From contig NW_003210321.1 of assembly GCF_000006405.1 (NCBI RefSeq), positions 1-64,000 on the forward strand: a stretch of 64,000 nt of DNA. The letters run 5' to 3'. Shown one piece after another: positions 10,801 through 23,529 of this stretch. Under the pieces are notes generated by a model that did no database searches, had not been told where the DNA came from, and saw nothing but the letters and a program-made list of their open reading frames with translations. Every line of letters begins with the position of its first letter. The stretch's first letter is position 1. Position numbers and translations under genes: made by a program. This stretch comes from Perkinsus marinus ATCC 50983 (lineage: Eukaryota > Perkinsozoa > Perkinsida > Perkinsidae).

Positions 10801-12064
10801 AAGCCCACCTCTCAGATCGCCAGTGCTATCATTAATCTCTGTGGGTTGGCTTGATACCGGGTCCGTCTCGGGCTAGGTGTTGAGTATACACTCATTATCT
10901 CCTCGATTTCCCTCACTTCACATATTTAGTATATTATACTCTTCAGGTTAGCATCGGCATCACTTCAACCATCCACGGCAGTGCCACGTGTGATGTTCAT
11001 CTGTGACGATGAGTCAGCTGTGTTCGTCTCCGCTGGTCTCGTCCTCGTCAGGGCTGCTCTAGGCCCCCATGTCGAGTTGGAATGCTGCACTTATAATACC
11101 CTCAAGCAAAGATTGTAAGAAGTGATAGTGTCATGTTTCAAGACTAGTACGTATACATGGTAGACCATTGCCGTATTCTTACAAGCGTGTTGCGAGGCGT
11201 GTTCGAGTAGAGAGACGGCGGAGCGGTGATAATAGAACACCGAAATGCGAGTTGGAGTATGAGAGGACATGGACTACTGATAGCCTGTCTGGGTAGGCAA
11301 GTTATCTTCATGGGAGAATCCTCATCGGTTGTTGTTGACGCTCTGGTCAAGAGCATCAGAGAGGATCATAGGACTATGACTAGGTTTGTAATATTGGTAT
11401 TCGTGTTGTGGTTTATGAATATGTTTTTCTCACTAGTGTTTTCATATCACGGTGAAATGTAATATAGATTTGAATATGTAGTGTAATATAACATATAATC
11501 CCAATGCAACTATGGGCGAACTTGTAGCAGGGTTGTTTGTCCCTCAGAGGAGATACTCCGACGTCCCTGGCCGCCTCCCTAGCTACGGAAACTGCTTTAA
11601 CGCTCCCAGGGGATGCACTAGAAAATCATATTCAAGAGGAGCTGCCGACTCTACGAATTCGCAGCAGGAGCGAGGTCACTTCTGAAAGAGGGCGAAAGGA
11701 AACGAGCAGTCTATCTAGTCCGAGCACTTCCTCATCATCTCCTAATCGTGACGATTTAACCCAGCTATAATCGTTGAAAAACAACATTGAATGAACCGGC
11801 AACGCGGATGTGGATTCCTCTGTGCGGGAACTCTATATGCGCAGGTTCAAAACTTGGCAGCGGCATCTCGTATTGACAGTATCGACTTTGGTTTTTGAGT
11901 TTCCCTATCAGCGAGCGTCGCTCCACAGGCGTGGCTCATTGTGATCTAACATTACATCTCGTCTGTGAATTAGTATTAAATTCTCTTGCGTTGGGTCGGT
12001 GGTTGAGGTCGGGTTGGCTTGTCCCTCGACAAGTGGGTTTTAGTTTCTCTTTGACTCGGCCCTA
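10801..12064. other. Upstream region of transporter, no clear gene
   Basis: Holds the likely promoter and 5' leader of the first transporter. A serine/arginine-rich plus-strand ORF at 11537-11770 could be an exon but has no recognised homology. Nothing else was seen. Confidence 0.35.
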
Positions 12065-13503
12065 ATGAGCCAAGTAGACCGAACGCCTTCAGTGAGCGAT
12101 GATTCTTCAGATAAGAAGGTCGTTAGTGATGTTAGTGAAGACTCTCTTGATGGGAAGTGCTCTAACCTCCGGTCCATTTTGAATATCATTCTCACAGCTA
12201 TAGGTAATAGGGGTTAGTGGTGCAGAGGTTAGGAGTGTCGTTTAGTCTGTGGATGGACGTGAGTTCTATTCCTGGTAACGACACATTTTATCCTTTGTGG
12301 CTTCTTTTCTCCGCCGGCATAGGAACAGCGCTCTTCCTGTCAGGTTTGGGTGTCATCACCCTTCCGACTGTCATGGCCAAGTGTGGCTGGATCGGCGGTG
12401 TTATTGTCCTCTTCTTCGGTGCTGCCCTGTCGGACTATATGGTCTGCAACCTCTACAAAGCCGTCACGAATCATCCCAAGGGAGATCCTATCAACACCTA
12501 TGAGGAGCTCGGCAGAGTCTGCTTTGGTCGAGCTGGTCAGATCATCACAGCCCTTATTGTTCACATCACCATGATCGGAGTTTGTGCCACTCTCCTCCTC
12601 CTTCTAGGCCAGAATACCCAGAAGTTGGCTCCGGAGCTCTCAGTGACCGTATGGTGCGTCATCTGGGCAGCTATATGTGTTCCTCTATCGTGGATACGGT
12701 CCCTCAAGGACATGTCTTACGTCGCTATTGTAGGCCTTATGGGCATCATAGCTCTCTTCGTCATCATTGCCGCCAATGGTATTGTACACGGAGTGACCAC
12801 AGACGAGGAGATTGAGTATGATCTCATCAGCCAGGATCCTCTCAACTGGGCTATCTCGTTCGGCAATGCAGTACTGTCCTATCAGATCGCCAGTGCTACT
12901 CCCAACCTACTTCGCGAGATGAAGACACCCTCGGCTTTCCCCAAGGTGGCGTCTATCAGTTTCTTTATTGTGTTCTCGATCTACGTTGGTGTTGGTGCCT
13001 GTGGATATTACGGCTATGGTCGAAGTCTCGTAGAAGTGCCCATCTTGGACAGCATAACCCCACCGGACCAACCATTGGATGCCTGGGGATATGCCCTGGT
13101 TGTGTCGATGCTGGCCCTAGCCTTCCCTCACTATCTAGTCCTGCTCATGCCCATCGCTGCGTCCCTCGAAGAGGCGGTGAAGATAGAAATAAAGAGCTCG
13201 TCAAAGCGCGACTTCATCAAGAGGGCTGTGGCTCGGACTATACTGGTCGCCATTACTCTCGTCATTGCCATCACAGTGCCCAGTGTGAATAACCTTATAA
13301 ACCTTATGAGTGTCTTCACAGTGATCGCTATGGCAGCTATCCTCCCTGCTTTGTTCTATGTAAGGATGAAGGTTCTCAACGAAGGTTCGTTCGCGGCTGT
13401 GGTTAAGTCGAACTGGATCGAAATGTCTATTATCCTATTCCTCACTCTCCTATGCCTGCTCCTCATGGGCGCAGGAGGTTATGTGGCAATCGTCACCTTC
13501 TAA
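12065..13503 (+). CDS. AAAP-family amino-acid transporter, copy 1
   Basis: Integral membrane amino-acid permease of the amino acid/auxin permease (SLC36/38-like) family. Exon 1 12065-12203 (hydrophilic N-terminus), intron 12204-12343 (140 nt), exon 2 12344-13503; 432 aa in total. The first transmembrane segment carries the family motif IGLGVITLPTVMAKCG across the splice junction. About ten or eleven hydrophobic segments follow, with a loop near YEELGRVCFGRAGQ. Substrate and membrane (plasma or vacuolar) cannot be told from sequence. Copy 2 lies in tandem downstream with the same intron position. The long open frame also allows an ATG at 12217, but that falls inside the intron and lacks the conserved N-terminus. 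Confidence 0.88.
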
Positions 13504-14000
13504 GGTAGGCAACAGTCGGTGTATTACTTTGACTTTCATGTCTTTTTCATGCTGAGAGGTCCCGCGTGGAGGGGCTGATGTGACGGATGTGTGGTATAGC
13601 CAGAGCCATCCTGCCCTGGGTGGTTCGCAATTCTGTTCCTTATTGTTCTATTGTTTACTTCCCCACCTCAGTTCCAGCGGGGCCTATGGCCTCTATGAAC
13701 TTGTACTTTCGTCGCCTGTCTGCCTGAGCCCATCGAGACCCAGGCTGTGGAGAGTTGTTGTTGTTGTTGGTAGCATACGTGTTCATTCTTTTACGTGTTA
13801 CTTCCTATATCGACACTTTTGGGTATGGAATGTGATTCTGTGCGGGTCTCACACTCCCATGCCTGAGCTCGGGTCGTTATTCACTAAGTTTCCCCTCCCT
13901 CTCCTCGCGTTTGGTTTCCCTCTCCTTGTGTTGGGACCTTTTAGGAATGAGTAGTCCCGTTATTAGGCTTACTACTTTTCTTTCCTTTGTTCCTGGCTGT

Positions 14001-15406
14001 ATGAGCCTTGCTGATAATCAAGATCATCATCATCTAGGCTCTGTGGCCTCCTCCACGAAGCTTTCGGAGGACTCAACCGTAAGCGATTCCTTAGATTATA
14101 AGGCAGCAGCAGCAGTAGACGATGCTAGTGAGGAGAACTCTCATAAGTGTTCTAATGTTCGATCCATCATCAACATTGTACTGACAGCCATTGGTAAGAA
14201 CATATGCGGCTGTGCTTGTGCTTTCGAGACTGCCTTCTTCTTGCAGGTTTGGGTGTCATCACCCTTCCGACCGTCATGGCCACCTGTGGCTGGATTGGCG
14301 GCATTCTCGTCCTGTTCGTCGCTGCTGCCTTGTCGGACTATATGGTCTGCAACCTCTACAAAGCCGTCACGAATCACCCCAAGGGAGATCCTATCAACAC
14401 CTATGAGGAGCTCGGCAGAGTCTGCTTTGGTCGAGCTGGTCAGATCATCACAGCCCTTATTGTTCATGCCACCATGACCGGAGTTTGTGCCACTCTCCTT
14501 CTTCTGCTGGGCGAGAATACCCAGAAGTTGGCTCCAGGGCTTTCTGTTACCGTATGGTGTGTCATCTGGGCTGCCATTTGCCTCCCTTTCTCCTGGCTGA
14601 GATCCCTCAAGGAGATCTCCTATGTTGCCATTGTTGGTCTGGTTGGTGTCATAGCGCTTTTCGTTATTATCGCAGCCAAGGGCATTGAGAATGGCATCAC
14701 TACTGATGAGCCTATTGATTATGATCTCTTCAACGGTGATGCTCTCACATGGGCCGTCTCCTTTGGTAACGCCATTCTCTCCTATCAAATGGCCAGTGCT
14801 ACGCCCACCCTCATTCGTGAGATGATCACACCTGCCGCTTTCCCTAAGGCAGCCTCTGCTGGTCTCCTTATAGTCTTCGTCATCTACGTTGGTGTCGGTG
14901 CCTGTGGCTACTACGGCTATGGCAGGAGCCTCATTGAAGTTCCTATAATGAACAGCATCGCTCCGCCTGGCCAGCCACTTGATGTATGGGGGTACATTGC
15001 AGTGATCGCCATGCTTCTATTGGCGTTTCCTCATTTCTTGGTCATCCTCATGCCGATCGCCGCCTCTCTGGAGTACGCTTTCAATATCGATGTTGACAGC
15101 ACGGCGAAGCGCGATCTCATCAAGAGAATCATCGCTCGCACCTTCCTGGTTGGAATCGCCCTGGTCATTGCAATTGTTGTCCCCAGTGTTGACAAGCTCA
15201 TTAATCTCATGGGTGTGTTTACCATGATAGCTATGGCTGGAGTCCTCCCTGCCTTGTTCTATACTAGAATACGTGTATTCAACGAGGGATCATTGAAGGC
15301 TGTTTGGAAGGCAAGTCGACTCGAGATGAGCCTTCTCGGTGCCCTCACTCTCCTCTGTCTGTTAATAATGGGAGCTGGCGGCTACCAATCGATTGTTGAT
15401 TTCTAA
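14001..15406 (+). CDS. AAAP-family amino-acid transporter, copy 2
   Basis: Paralogue of the gene just upstream, on the same strand with a gap of about 500 bp. Exon 1 14001-14193, intron 14194-14246 (53 nt, GTAAGA...TTGCAG), exon 2 14247-15406; 450 aa. The intron interrupts the same Gly codon of the IGLGVITLP motif as in copy 1. The N-terminus is longer and includes an alanine run. In-frame ATGs at 13911 and 13947 exist; 14001 (MSLAD) is preferred because it parallels MSQVD in copy 1. A 134-bp stretch of exon 2 is almost identical to copy 1. Confidence 0.87.
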
Positions 15407-16961
15407 TCATCGATCGTTTTTGTCGCAGAATCGGCTCCCGTTGTATTAAGAAACGGGACGTTCTGTGGTAGTTCCGTTTAAATGATATGAAGATGGTAAC
15501 TCGCCGTGCTGGCGACTAGAGCGGAGTATATCATCACTCCTTCTCTCGTCTTCGTTCACTTCTGGATGATGCTTAGACTAACTGTTTATACTAACACTAC
15601 TCAGGTTTCAGTGTCTCTTATCAAGTAGCGTCAGAATATGACGATGCCGTGCGGGCACCATCTATGTTCCTTCGACAATTGATAGTTGGTATCGTTTCCA
15701 AAGTCAAACTTCCTATCCTTGAGTTCAGTCCACGCTCTTGATGGCGCCCGTCTTGTCTTATAATAAGTATGAGAAATTGAGCAGTGGAGTGCTTAGATCG
15801 ATTATGTGGACCCTATAGTGAAGAACGACGGTGGGTACAGTGATTTCATTGAACAGAGATTTCATCAGCGTCCTTTGTTCATCGACGCTAGTGGTACATC
15901 AGATAACAATGAGTGAGTCGATCTGCAGCTGTTGCAAACCTCTGTGGGAAAAGAATGATAGCTTACATGACTAAGTCCTTCGGGAAGAAGAGCCCCTCCA
16001 CTGAGTCAGACGCCGAGAAGGGTGCAGTGGGGACCACCTGAGTCATGGAACTTGGAGGCGCAGCTCGTGTGGTTCGCCGTGACATTGCTAGTATTCCGTG
16101 CGTCGGGTACAGCCCCAAGGTGAAGAGTAGATCTTGTGAGGGAAATGTGATGGTCTGATCTATACCTCCTGCTCGTTGTGGCAGTGTTTACTGATTAACA
16201 CAATGCAGAGCTCATCGAATTGCTAACACGTCTACATCAAGTCTACCCAAACCAGCGATGGCATTCACCTTTGTTGGCGGAGAAGGTCTGAATACGGAGG
16301 AGGTGTGAATACAGAGAAGGCCTGAATAAGGTTCCAAGACGGAAAGTACAAAGCTGTTCACTGAACAGTGTTCAGCTCAAAATACCGTCGTGTCCTTCTC
16401 TAGATAGGTGAATAGGCAACCATCGAGGAGACGGTCACCGAACAATCCTCTAGGGCCTCCGAGAGCATAGGGGGCGTCTCAGAGGAAGTCACCTGGTCTC
16501 CTGTCCCAGTCGACTGAACCAATGATGGGTAGCTGTTCTTCGAGAAGGACTACGAATGGATCCACTAGAGAGAGCTTCGCCACAAGTTTTGAGGAGCTTT
16601 TACTCACTCGAGGGAATCACGAGTCTTGATGCTTCTCCCCCTCGCCTCACCATCGTCTCCAGTACCGTCTGGAGCATTCAAATGTTCCGCTGAATCAGCC
16701 ATCTCAATGCCCGCTCGGGTCGGGCTAGAGAGGGAGCCGTGGCTCTCCTGTAGTGACGTCAGCACCTAGGGGACATTCCAGGGAACATAAGAGGCTTGGA
16801 AGGGAGACGGTAGATAATGACAGGAATAGCGCAACATCGAGGATGAGGGAACTGCTAACAAAAGCAGCCCATGTGTGAGCTAGTGGCCTTCAGGTCATTA
16901 ATAGGCTTCTAGCCGTTTACTAATAGCGATATAAAATAGAACAGCGACTCGTCAACCAGAA
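15407..16961. other. Convergent intergenic region, nothing recognised
   Basis: Lies between the 3' end of the second transporter and the 3' end of minus-strand MsrA. Stops are frequent in all frames and no repeat or RNA gene was recognised. Confidence 0.45.
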
Positions 16962-17928
16962 TTAGGAAGCATTTAGTCGTGGGAAGTCCACACCTAACGG
17001 TCTGAGTCCACAGTACTGCCTCGAGCCTGGCTTTGAACTGTATCTAGCATAGAATGCACTGGGTGGTAATAAGAGTGTGGAACCGTACTGTTGGTGATAG
17101 TCCTCAGCATAATAGAACTCCCCGGCCGGCTCTATCTCGGTCACTATAGTCTTCTTCATACCGGCTTTGGAAAGAGCTGCTTGGTACTCCTCTCTGAATG
17201 ATGAGAAGCTGCTAACGGAAGAGTCGTTAACCCGCTCACTTGCTCTCCAGTGCCTCGCCCTTCTGCTCCTCATTATAATAATATATACCACTCCTATACC
17301 TGACCAGGATGGACTCGACCACCTCCCAGCCATATGTACTTACTGCGAGCCACAGTCATTGCCTTGTGCCATAGGGACAGTAGGGTCATGACCGCTCCAG
17401 AAGACCTTGCTATACATCATCATACTACTACTCCTCAGAGAACTGTGTGTCACCTTAAGCAGGTCCTTATACGTGATAGTCTTCGGGTTGTATATTATTC
17501 GGACGACTTCCGAATGATTCGTCTGCCCGCTGCATACCTCCTCGTAAGTAGGGTTAGGCGTCTTACCCTGGGCGTATCCTACCTAAGAGAATACTCTTAA
17601 ACGACTTTCCATAAGAAGCGGTTGGGGAGGACACTACTTGTGTGGAGAAGACCCCTTTCATGTCCACGAAGAGAGCCTCAGAGCACCAAAAGCAGCCCAT
17701 TCCAAACAAGGCCTGCTCCATTGCGACAGGCCAAGGACCATACATTGGATTGCCCGTAACAAAGTTCACGGAATCCTGAGTTCACAATCACATGAGTCAC
17801 CCCTCAGTCGTCTTCGTTGAAGCGGAGCTTACCTTCGACGGTGCCTTAGGTATCCTGAACGATCGACCTTCCAGACAATTTTTATCCGGAAGGAGCTGTG
17901 CTGGCGACTTCTTCAAGAAGAATGACAT
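16962..17928 (-). CDS. msrA: Peptide methionine-S-sulfoxide reductase MsrA
   Basis: Repairs oxidised methionine in proteins, recycled through thioredoxin. Seven exons: 17928-17833, 17775-17638, 17582-17454, 17405-17344, 17299-17240, 17193-17089 and 17043-16962. They sum to 672 nt, or 223 aa, with introns of 44-57 nt. The eukaryotic-type N-terminal extension is followed by [13 protein letters not shown] (catalytic Cys), [49 protein letters not shown] and a C-terminal YCGL. Two features are unusual: GCFW is followed by Cys rather than Gly, and the distal C-terminal Cys of animal MsrA is replaced (GVDFP instead of GVSCP). No targeting signal is obvious. Confidence 0.93.
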
Positions 17929-18108
17929 CAAAATATTAACTTTCATGCCCACATCAACCAACACTCAATCGACGACCCATTCCCTAATGGACAACCTGAT
18001 CAATCCACAGTGACATGAAAGGACAGGCCGCTTGAAGGCAGATGACTGAACACAGGAGAGGATAGTTTCAGAAACAGCAGTGTGGTATCTGGTATAAATA
18101 TGAACTGC

Positions 18109-19952
18109 TCAATTGGCAGTGTATAATAGAGGTATTTGGGCTCTCTCAGTACTACTCCTTCTAGCACTACGTTGCTGTTGTCTCTTCTCTCTCACACAAG
18201 CTTCGTATGTTGAACGATCAGGTAGACCCACTGTAGCGTCATCAAGGGGTTTCTGAAGGAGAGTCTCAAAATGGCATCCACGACCCCATCCAGGATGATC
18301 GATCCGCGCTATCATCAGAACCCTCAGTCCATCCCGAGGAATGGCGCCTCTATACATTTCTCTTTCGAGAGCTCTCTGAACCTAGCTGCCGCCCATCTCC
18401 TCTCGGCATCCTGGCATGCATCTTTGATATTACGTCCACTCAAACCTAATACAGGACCATGTTTACTAGCAGTGTTGGAATATATGTTTGTTTTCAATGA
18501 AAATTTCCCGAAATTGTTTCATAATATTCATATTGTCACCAACACATGTAGCTGACCATGTGCATATTTCCCCCATACTTGTGGCAAGTGACCTCACCTG
18601 ACGAGACCTTGGCCAACTGCTCGCAGTCCTTCTGAGATAGCTGCCGGGCATATAAGCCGAATATGGCAGCCCTGCTGGCCTCATCTGGTAGAGCAAACTC
18701 GACTGACGTGTCGATTCTACAACAGAGCCAATGACAAGTGCGGGGATCGAACCCGCGACCTCCCTACCGACTCACGAAGGCCTGATCTAAATCCTGCTTT
18801 CGGTTGGTAGCAGCAATGAGCATGGCACTGGCCTTTCCTGGCGTGCTGAAGCCATCAAGCTCCCTGAGAAAAAGAGTACATAACCCATACCAGGTCGGAC
18901 CATTGTTGCCAATATAGATTCTCCCAAAGCACGTCGCCAACAGCTTATTGCTACTACCTTAATAACACTGATAAAACACGTTTGCTGGCCTCGTGCATCC
19001 CTGAGGGATCGTCCCTGCTGGATGCTAGGGTGTCCACCTCGTCAACAAATACTATCACTCCCGAGCCTTCCTTGCAGTCTGAACAGACAAGAATCCTCTC
19101 AAATAACAGCATTATTCCCTGCCAGCTATGGGAACCTCAGCCATTGCACAATTCTAGAAGAGCCTAGGGATGAGTCTATGCGGTACCGCAGCGCCTACCT
19201 TCCTGGACCAAGTCCCTAGCCAGTTGGAAGACCTTAGACAGATGCTTCTCGCTTTCCCCGTACCACTTCGACAACAGAGCCTCTAACGGCACGTAGACCA
19301 GAGGTATACCACATCCAGCAGCTATACATCTGACATCACTAGCTTGAGAGGGCACCACTGATGGAGGCCACCCATCACCTCGCTGCTGACGTCTTGCCTG
19401 TCCCCGGTGGGCCCTCGAATAAGACCACCTTGGGTTTGTTAGCAGGAGCCGCTTTCTGATAATGGCCGTAGCTCTTCTAATGCATGCCCATGCCCTACCC
19501 CTCGGGTCCCTTCAGCTATCCTCTTGAAGAGGTCAGGATGCCTCAATTGCAGCAAGACCGTCTCCTCTACTCTAGCCTTGGTCTGGGGGTAGCCCACTAG
19601 GCCCTTCCAAACATCATCATCACTCGTAGTACCTCAACAACAATGGTAGGACACCAAGTCGCCACCAAGTGAATCATAGCTCACCTTCCTCGGGCGGTAG
19701 GATAACGTCAATGCCCATCTCCTCCAGCTCCCTCTTGGCCTTTTCCCTCGAGCTCTCATTTTGTGGCGCGCGACGTTGTCTAGCCCCTCCCTCTTGCGGT
19801 CCGTCCTCATTCATAGATACTTGGTCGAATAGCTCAGCAAAGGCCCTCCCTGACCAACACTGCCCAACAGACCTCCTCATCGGGGACCCTCCTACCAATA
19901 TCAGAGTCCTGATCAACGGTGCCACTATAGCGTCGAGGCCTGTATACTGCAT
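18109..19952 (-). CDS. AAA+ ATPase, plant At4g04180-like family
   Basis: Single AAA+ module resembling the plant At4g04180-type ATPases as I remember them; the cellular role is unknown. Visible in order on the minus strand: an N-terminal LPPEEGE segment, GLVGYPQTK, Walker A EGPPGTGKTS near 19400, YVPLEALLSKWYGESE, Walker B IVFVDEVD near 19050, sensor-1 IAATNRKQDLD near 18800, VEFALPDEASR, and sensor-2 region LSGRNIKDACQDAERRW near 18400. The C-terminus is basic and ends at 18109. One 52-nt intron (18717-18768) contains a tRNA-like T arm, and intron 18446-18597 contains a copy of the dispersed repeat. The start is uncertain (ATG at 19952 or 19814), and one splice near 18370 is unresolved. Confidence 0.82.
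18470..18581 (-). mobile_element. Dispersed intronic repeat, copy 1
   Basis: Short form of the dispersed repeat, inside intron 18446-18597 of the AAA+ ATPase and in the gene's sense. Its 3' end (ATATTCCAACACTG in sense) and 5' part (ATATGCACATGGTCA) match the copies at 42.6 and 59.7 kb. Confidence 0.75.
18717..18768 (-). pseudogene. tRNA T-arm-like relic filling an intron
   Basis: This 52-nt GT-AG intron of the AAA+ ATPase contains a perfect T stem and loop (GCGGG TTCGATC CCCGC). The rest of a tRNA is absent, because the adjacent sequence is conserved ATPase coding sequence. It is a tRNA 3'-end fragment or a coincidence, not a tRNA gene. Confidence 0.5.
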
Positions 19953-20052
19953 GCTCTGTGAGGCCACGAAGTAATACCTACATATGACACCGCGAAAGAA
20001 GCATGAAATTTGAAAACAACTATAATAAAGTCTCGGCAATTTCTATGGGGAA

Positions 20053-20939
20053 TCAGCTCCTAGAAAACGTAAGGTAAATGGTTAGACTCACATCAACATC
20101 ATTCCGAGTGAGCTGTCCAGTAGGCCGACTGAGCTCCCATGTAGTGACCATCCTTCCAGTGCCTTCTTGATAATTAGAGTATACATCTAGAGTGGCACGA
20201 GGCTTTTCCGGCTGGCCAAAGACAACCTGGATGTCCGCCAGCTTCCGTGGTGGAGGGGTGCAATAGCCGTCCAGCTTAGTTACTCTGACAGGAAAAGTCA
20301 TAAAATCGGTTCTAGAGGAACCGGTCTCAACCAAAACAATTTGGATGACCATCGTGGACGTCAACGATGAGCCCTTTAGGATGGGCAACTGAGCACCGGC
20401 TGGACTACCACCCTTTATACTTACCGCACGTCCCCCTCTTCCTCCCCAGATGTTATCGACATGAGTACATCCACAAGAGCGTAAAACAGGTCCGCACCGT
20501 TGTCGGAGTAGTATTGCCATCTGAGAGCAAATCCCTTCACGAAAGATCCTATCCCTCCGGTCTTCTACTTCAAAACATCGGTCCCTCCACGTTGCACCAC
20601 ATCGAAGCTGCTCCCTGCCGAATGAGGTCTATGCGGCACTACACTGGATATATACCGCTCAGCGTCTTGTATGCCAAGCCGGGCCTTCTTGTCCGGAACC
20701 TCCTCGCACAATACTGTTGATGATGACGACGTTGTGGTGAGGGCTACTAGGCTAGCGGCAGCTGATGCTAGACAGAGTGACGATGATGCTAACGGGGATA
20801 TCTGAGGCACGAGAGGTACCCAAAGGTCCGCAGGGTAGTATGGCACCTTAGAACGTCGTGAGCTGCTCCTACGTGTGGACAGCCGTGAGGGGAGACTAGA
20901 CAGCTGATCGGACAGCACTCTAGCGGTCGATGCCCACAT
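20053..20939 (-). CDS. Unidentified protein, at least three exons
   Basis: Possible start at 20939. The first exon encodes a Ser/Arg-rich N-terminus, a hydrophobic Ala/Ser/Leu stretch that could be a signal or membrane anchor, and then KKARLGIQDAERYISSVVPH. After a short GT-AG intron comes WQYYSDNGADLFYALVDVLM with an acidic tail. A further exon encodes a beta-rich stretch that includes FPVRVTKLDGYCTPPP and VTTWELSRPTGQL, stopping at 20053. The second intron (near 20400-20440) has more than one possible donor. I do not recognise the family. A mitochondrial or secreted protein would fit the N-terminus, but this is inference. Confidence 0.5.
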
Positions 20940-23238
20940 GAATGATTATAAACAATCTATTCGAAAAGTGCATACCACCGACTCTCTACCACAGACGCCT
21001 TCAGAGCTAGCTGCCAGAAGCTACGCAAATCGCTGTACCGCCCGATGAAACACTTCAAACTCGACAGTACACGATTCCTTTAGGCCGACGCTGGAGTTCG
21101 TGATGATGATGATGATGACACATTGCCACTGCTGAACTCTGTTGCGGCTCATGATAAGAGCAGACCCAACAAGGAATGGGCGTACTCCAACTCCTCGAAT
21201 AAGAGTCAATTTCTCTTAGTGCTTCTTTGTACGATGAGTCCTGTGTATATACTGTCAAAGACGGATAATGGAGGCATGACTCAGCATCGTCGCGGTTAGA
21301 GCGGCGGCGATACAGACTAATCATGGCTCCACCGATTCTTAGAATATACAGTTTTCGGCAAATACATCGTCGCTCCGATGTGTGCAGCACCGCTTTAAGC
21401 GTGTCCTTCTATCCCATGGGGAATAACCTCTGATTTTTAGGGCGTTACTCGTCGTAGCTAGTGAGAACTCACACAAATGGGTGAGGAATATCTACACATT
21501 CTCAGCGTACACGGGTCTAAAGTATATGTTCTTGCAAGGGAAATATGTCCTTTAATTCATGTCCGATCCATGCGTTAATCGGAAGACAGACTCTCATAAG
21601 AGTATCTCCACATATTTCCCTGCGGATACCCTACACTTTAACACCTCCTACTAGGACTGATTGAAACCATTGATTCGTAGACCTGCGATATCGAGAACCC
21701 TATCCCAGCCTAGGCAAACTGGAGGAGTGTCCACACTACCTACTCTTTTATAAATCATACGTAACAGTCCTTATGAGTGGATCTCACGATGATTTGCCTA
21801 TCACTACTACTAGAGCTAGATCCATCATCATACCGTCTCCCTATCACATCATCCCACCCTTACTACCATCGTCCCGACAGATGCCCGTGTTGGCGTACAG
21901 TCGAATCCAATGCTCTCCAGAACAAGCTATAGATGATATCCATCACACATTCATTGACTGTTAATTCATCGAAGATGTCGTCTGAAATCACCCCTCATTC
22001 TCCAGACAAGTACACAACCGCTCGATGGATTCGATGGAGTAGCCCCACCTTAGTTCCTTCCTATTATAATCCATCCCCACATCCAACGCAACGCCTTCAC
22101 GGTTTTCTACTCAGATATGAGATAAAGTTTGAATCGCCTTGCATCAGAACTGAGCTGCCTCGAGCAACAACATTTGGGTGATTCAACGGTAACGTCATAC
22201 AGAGATAGAAGAGTAACGAACTCAGTAGCGAGAGCAGCAACATATCACCATCACCACCGTCGTATAGCCACAACACGGTCGTCTCTATAGACTGCAAACC
22301 AGATTGCCTTAAAATGGTATACAGTCCAAAGACTACTCAATGGCTAATAAGAGAGGATGATGGTCGAGACAAAATTCCAACTATAAGTGACACTGCTGCA
22401 GTTACCACTACGACTAGGCTGACTATCAGTAAGGGGCGACGCCCTGGCTCATGATGATAGAGCCTCCACGAGCGTCGGAGTACAACTATCGCGCGCTATC
22501 CTAGCACGAGTAGCTGAACTCGACCTCTCAGTGAAGAGAAGGTGTCAAATGAATAAGAGTCAGTAATGAAATGATATCGTAATAACAAGACGAATGCCTT
22601 AGGAGTGCCGCAGCAGAGCATTCCATGTAGCAATACCTTGTGAATAACGATAGATAATGTTGCATTGTTTTTTACTAGCACATTTAACGGGGAATATGAT
22701 AATGAATGACACCCCAGTACGTACTACTACTACTTCCATCATAACGGTGTGCTTTACCAGAGTTACATACGGTTCCATGCACAGCTGGAAGCTAACTCAA
22801 GTGAGAGCTCTCGACCTCGGCTAGAGGGAGATGTGAAGGGCATCGCCATGATTTGTGAGACATTTTGTGGCGCACGAAAGGGACGACGCCTATTCACGAA
22901 CTCCGAAGCAACAGGGACATCAGGCTTATAGTTGAAAGCTCTGTTATGCTCCTGAAAACAACAGTAACATGGTATATACCCTTTCGTCAAAACAGAACGT
23001 TTATTTCACTGAAATGCATCATCACTCACTATCACTTGGTGTTAGATGGAGTGTGCCTTGAGAAATTATGCCGACGTTACATGTTGCTTGGTTTCAGATA
23101 TCATCATCCAGTTGCAATAACATTTCAATAGTCTGGACAAAAAATTGTCCACAAGCAATCTAACTGATGTATCTGCCGAATTTCGAAACGAACTGAATAT
23201 TGTTGAAATTTATCGAGCGACCCGAGACCTGTTACTAC

Positions 23239-23529
23239 CTTGAAGCTCTCCACATATTGGATTTGAGCCAACTCCTGATCTCTTCCCGGGACCTCATCAG
23301 CGAAACAGATAGAGTGCATCTTCGGCTTCGTCATGCACTTGAGATGATCATCATCCTCCTCCTCCGACAACGCTGACATGAACTCAGTCACTACTACCAA
23401 GGGCACCAAGGTCGGCTCACATGTATCGCAAGTGCTGCCGCTCGCTATCCTATCTGTTCGACCCGACGACGATAATGATGGTATTACTGAGAGCATCATA
23501 ATATAAGATTGATATATGACTGCAGCCAC
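23239..23529 (-). CDS. SFADE-motif protein fragment A
   Basis: Minus-strand exon candidate with an acidic cluster (SALSEEEDDD), then HSICFADEVPG, QIQYVESFK and an apparent GT donor at the lower end. The motif and the splice position match the gene at 26.6-27.0 kb. The pattern (basic, SFADE, short spacer, V-[ED]-[SC]-[FY]-K) recalls PP1-regulatory-like motifs, but the assignment is not secure. The 5' end and following exons are not defined. Confidence 0.4.

Noticed and set aside
18730-18800. Possible tRNA gene with an intact T arm
   Set aside because: The neighbouring bases needed for the rest of the tRNA encode the conserved sensor-1 region of the AAA+ ATPase.
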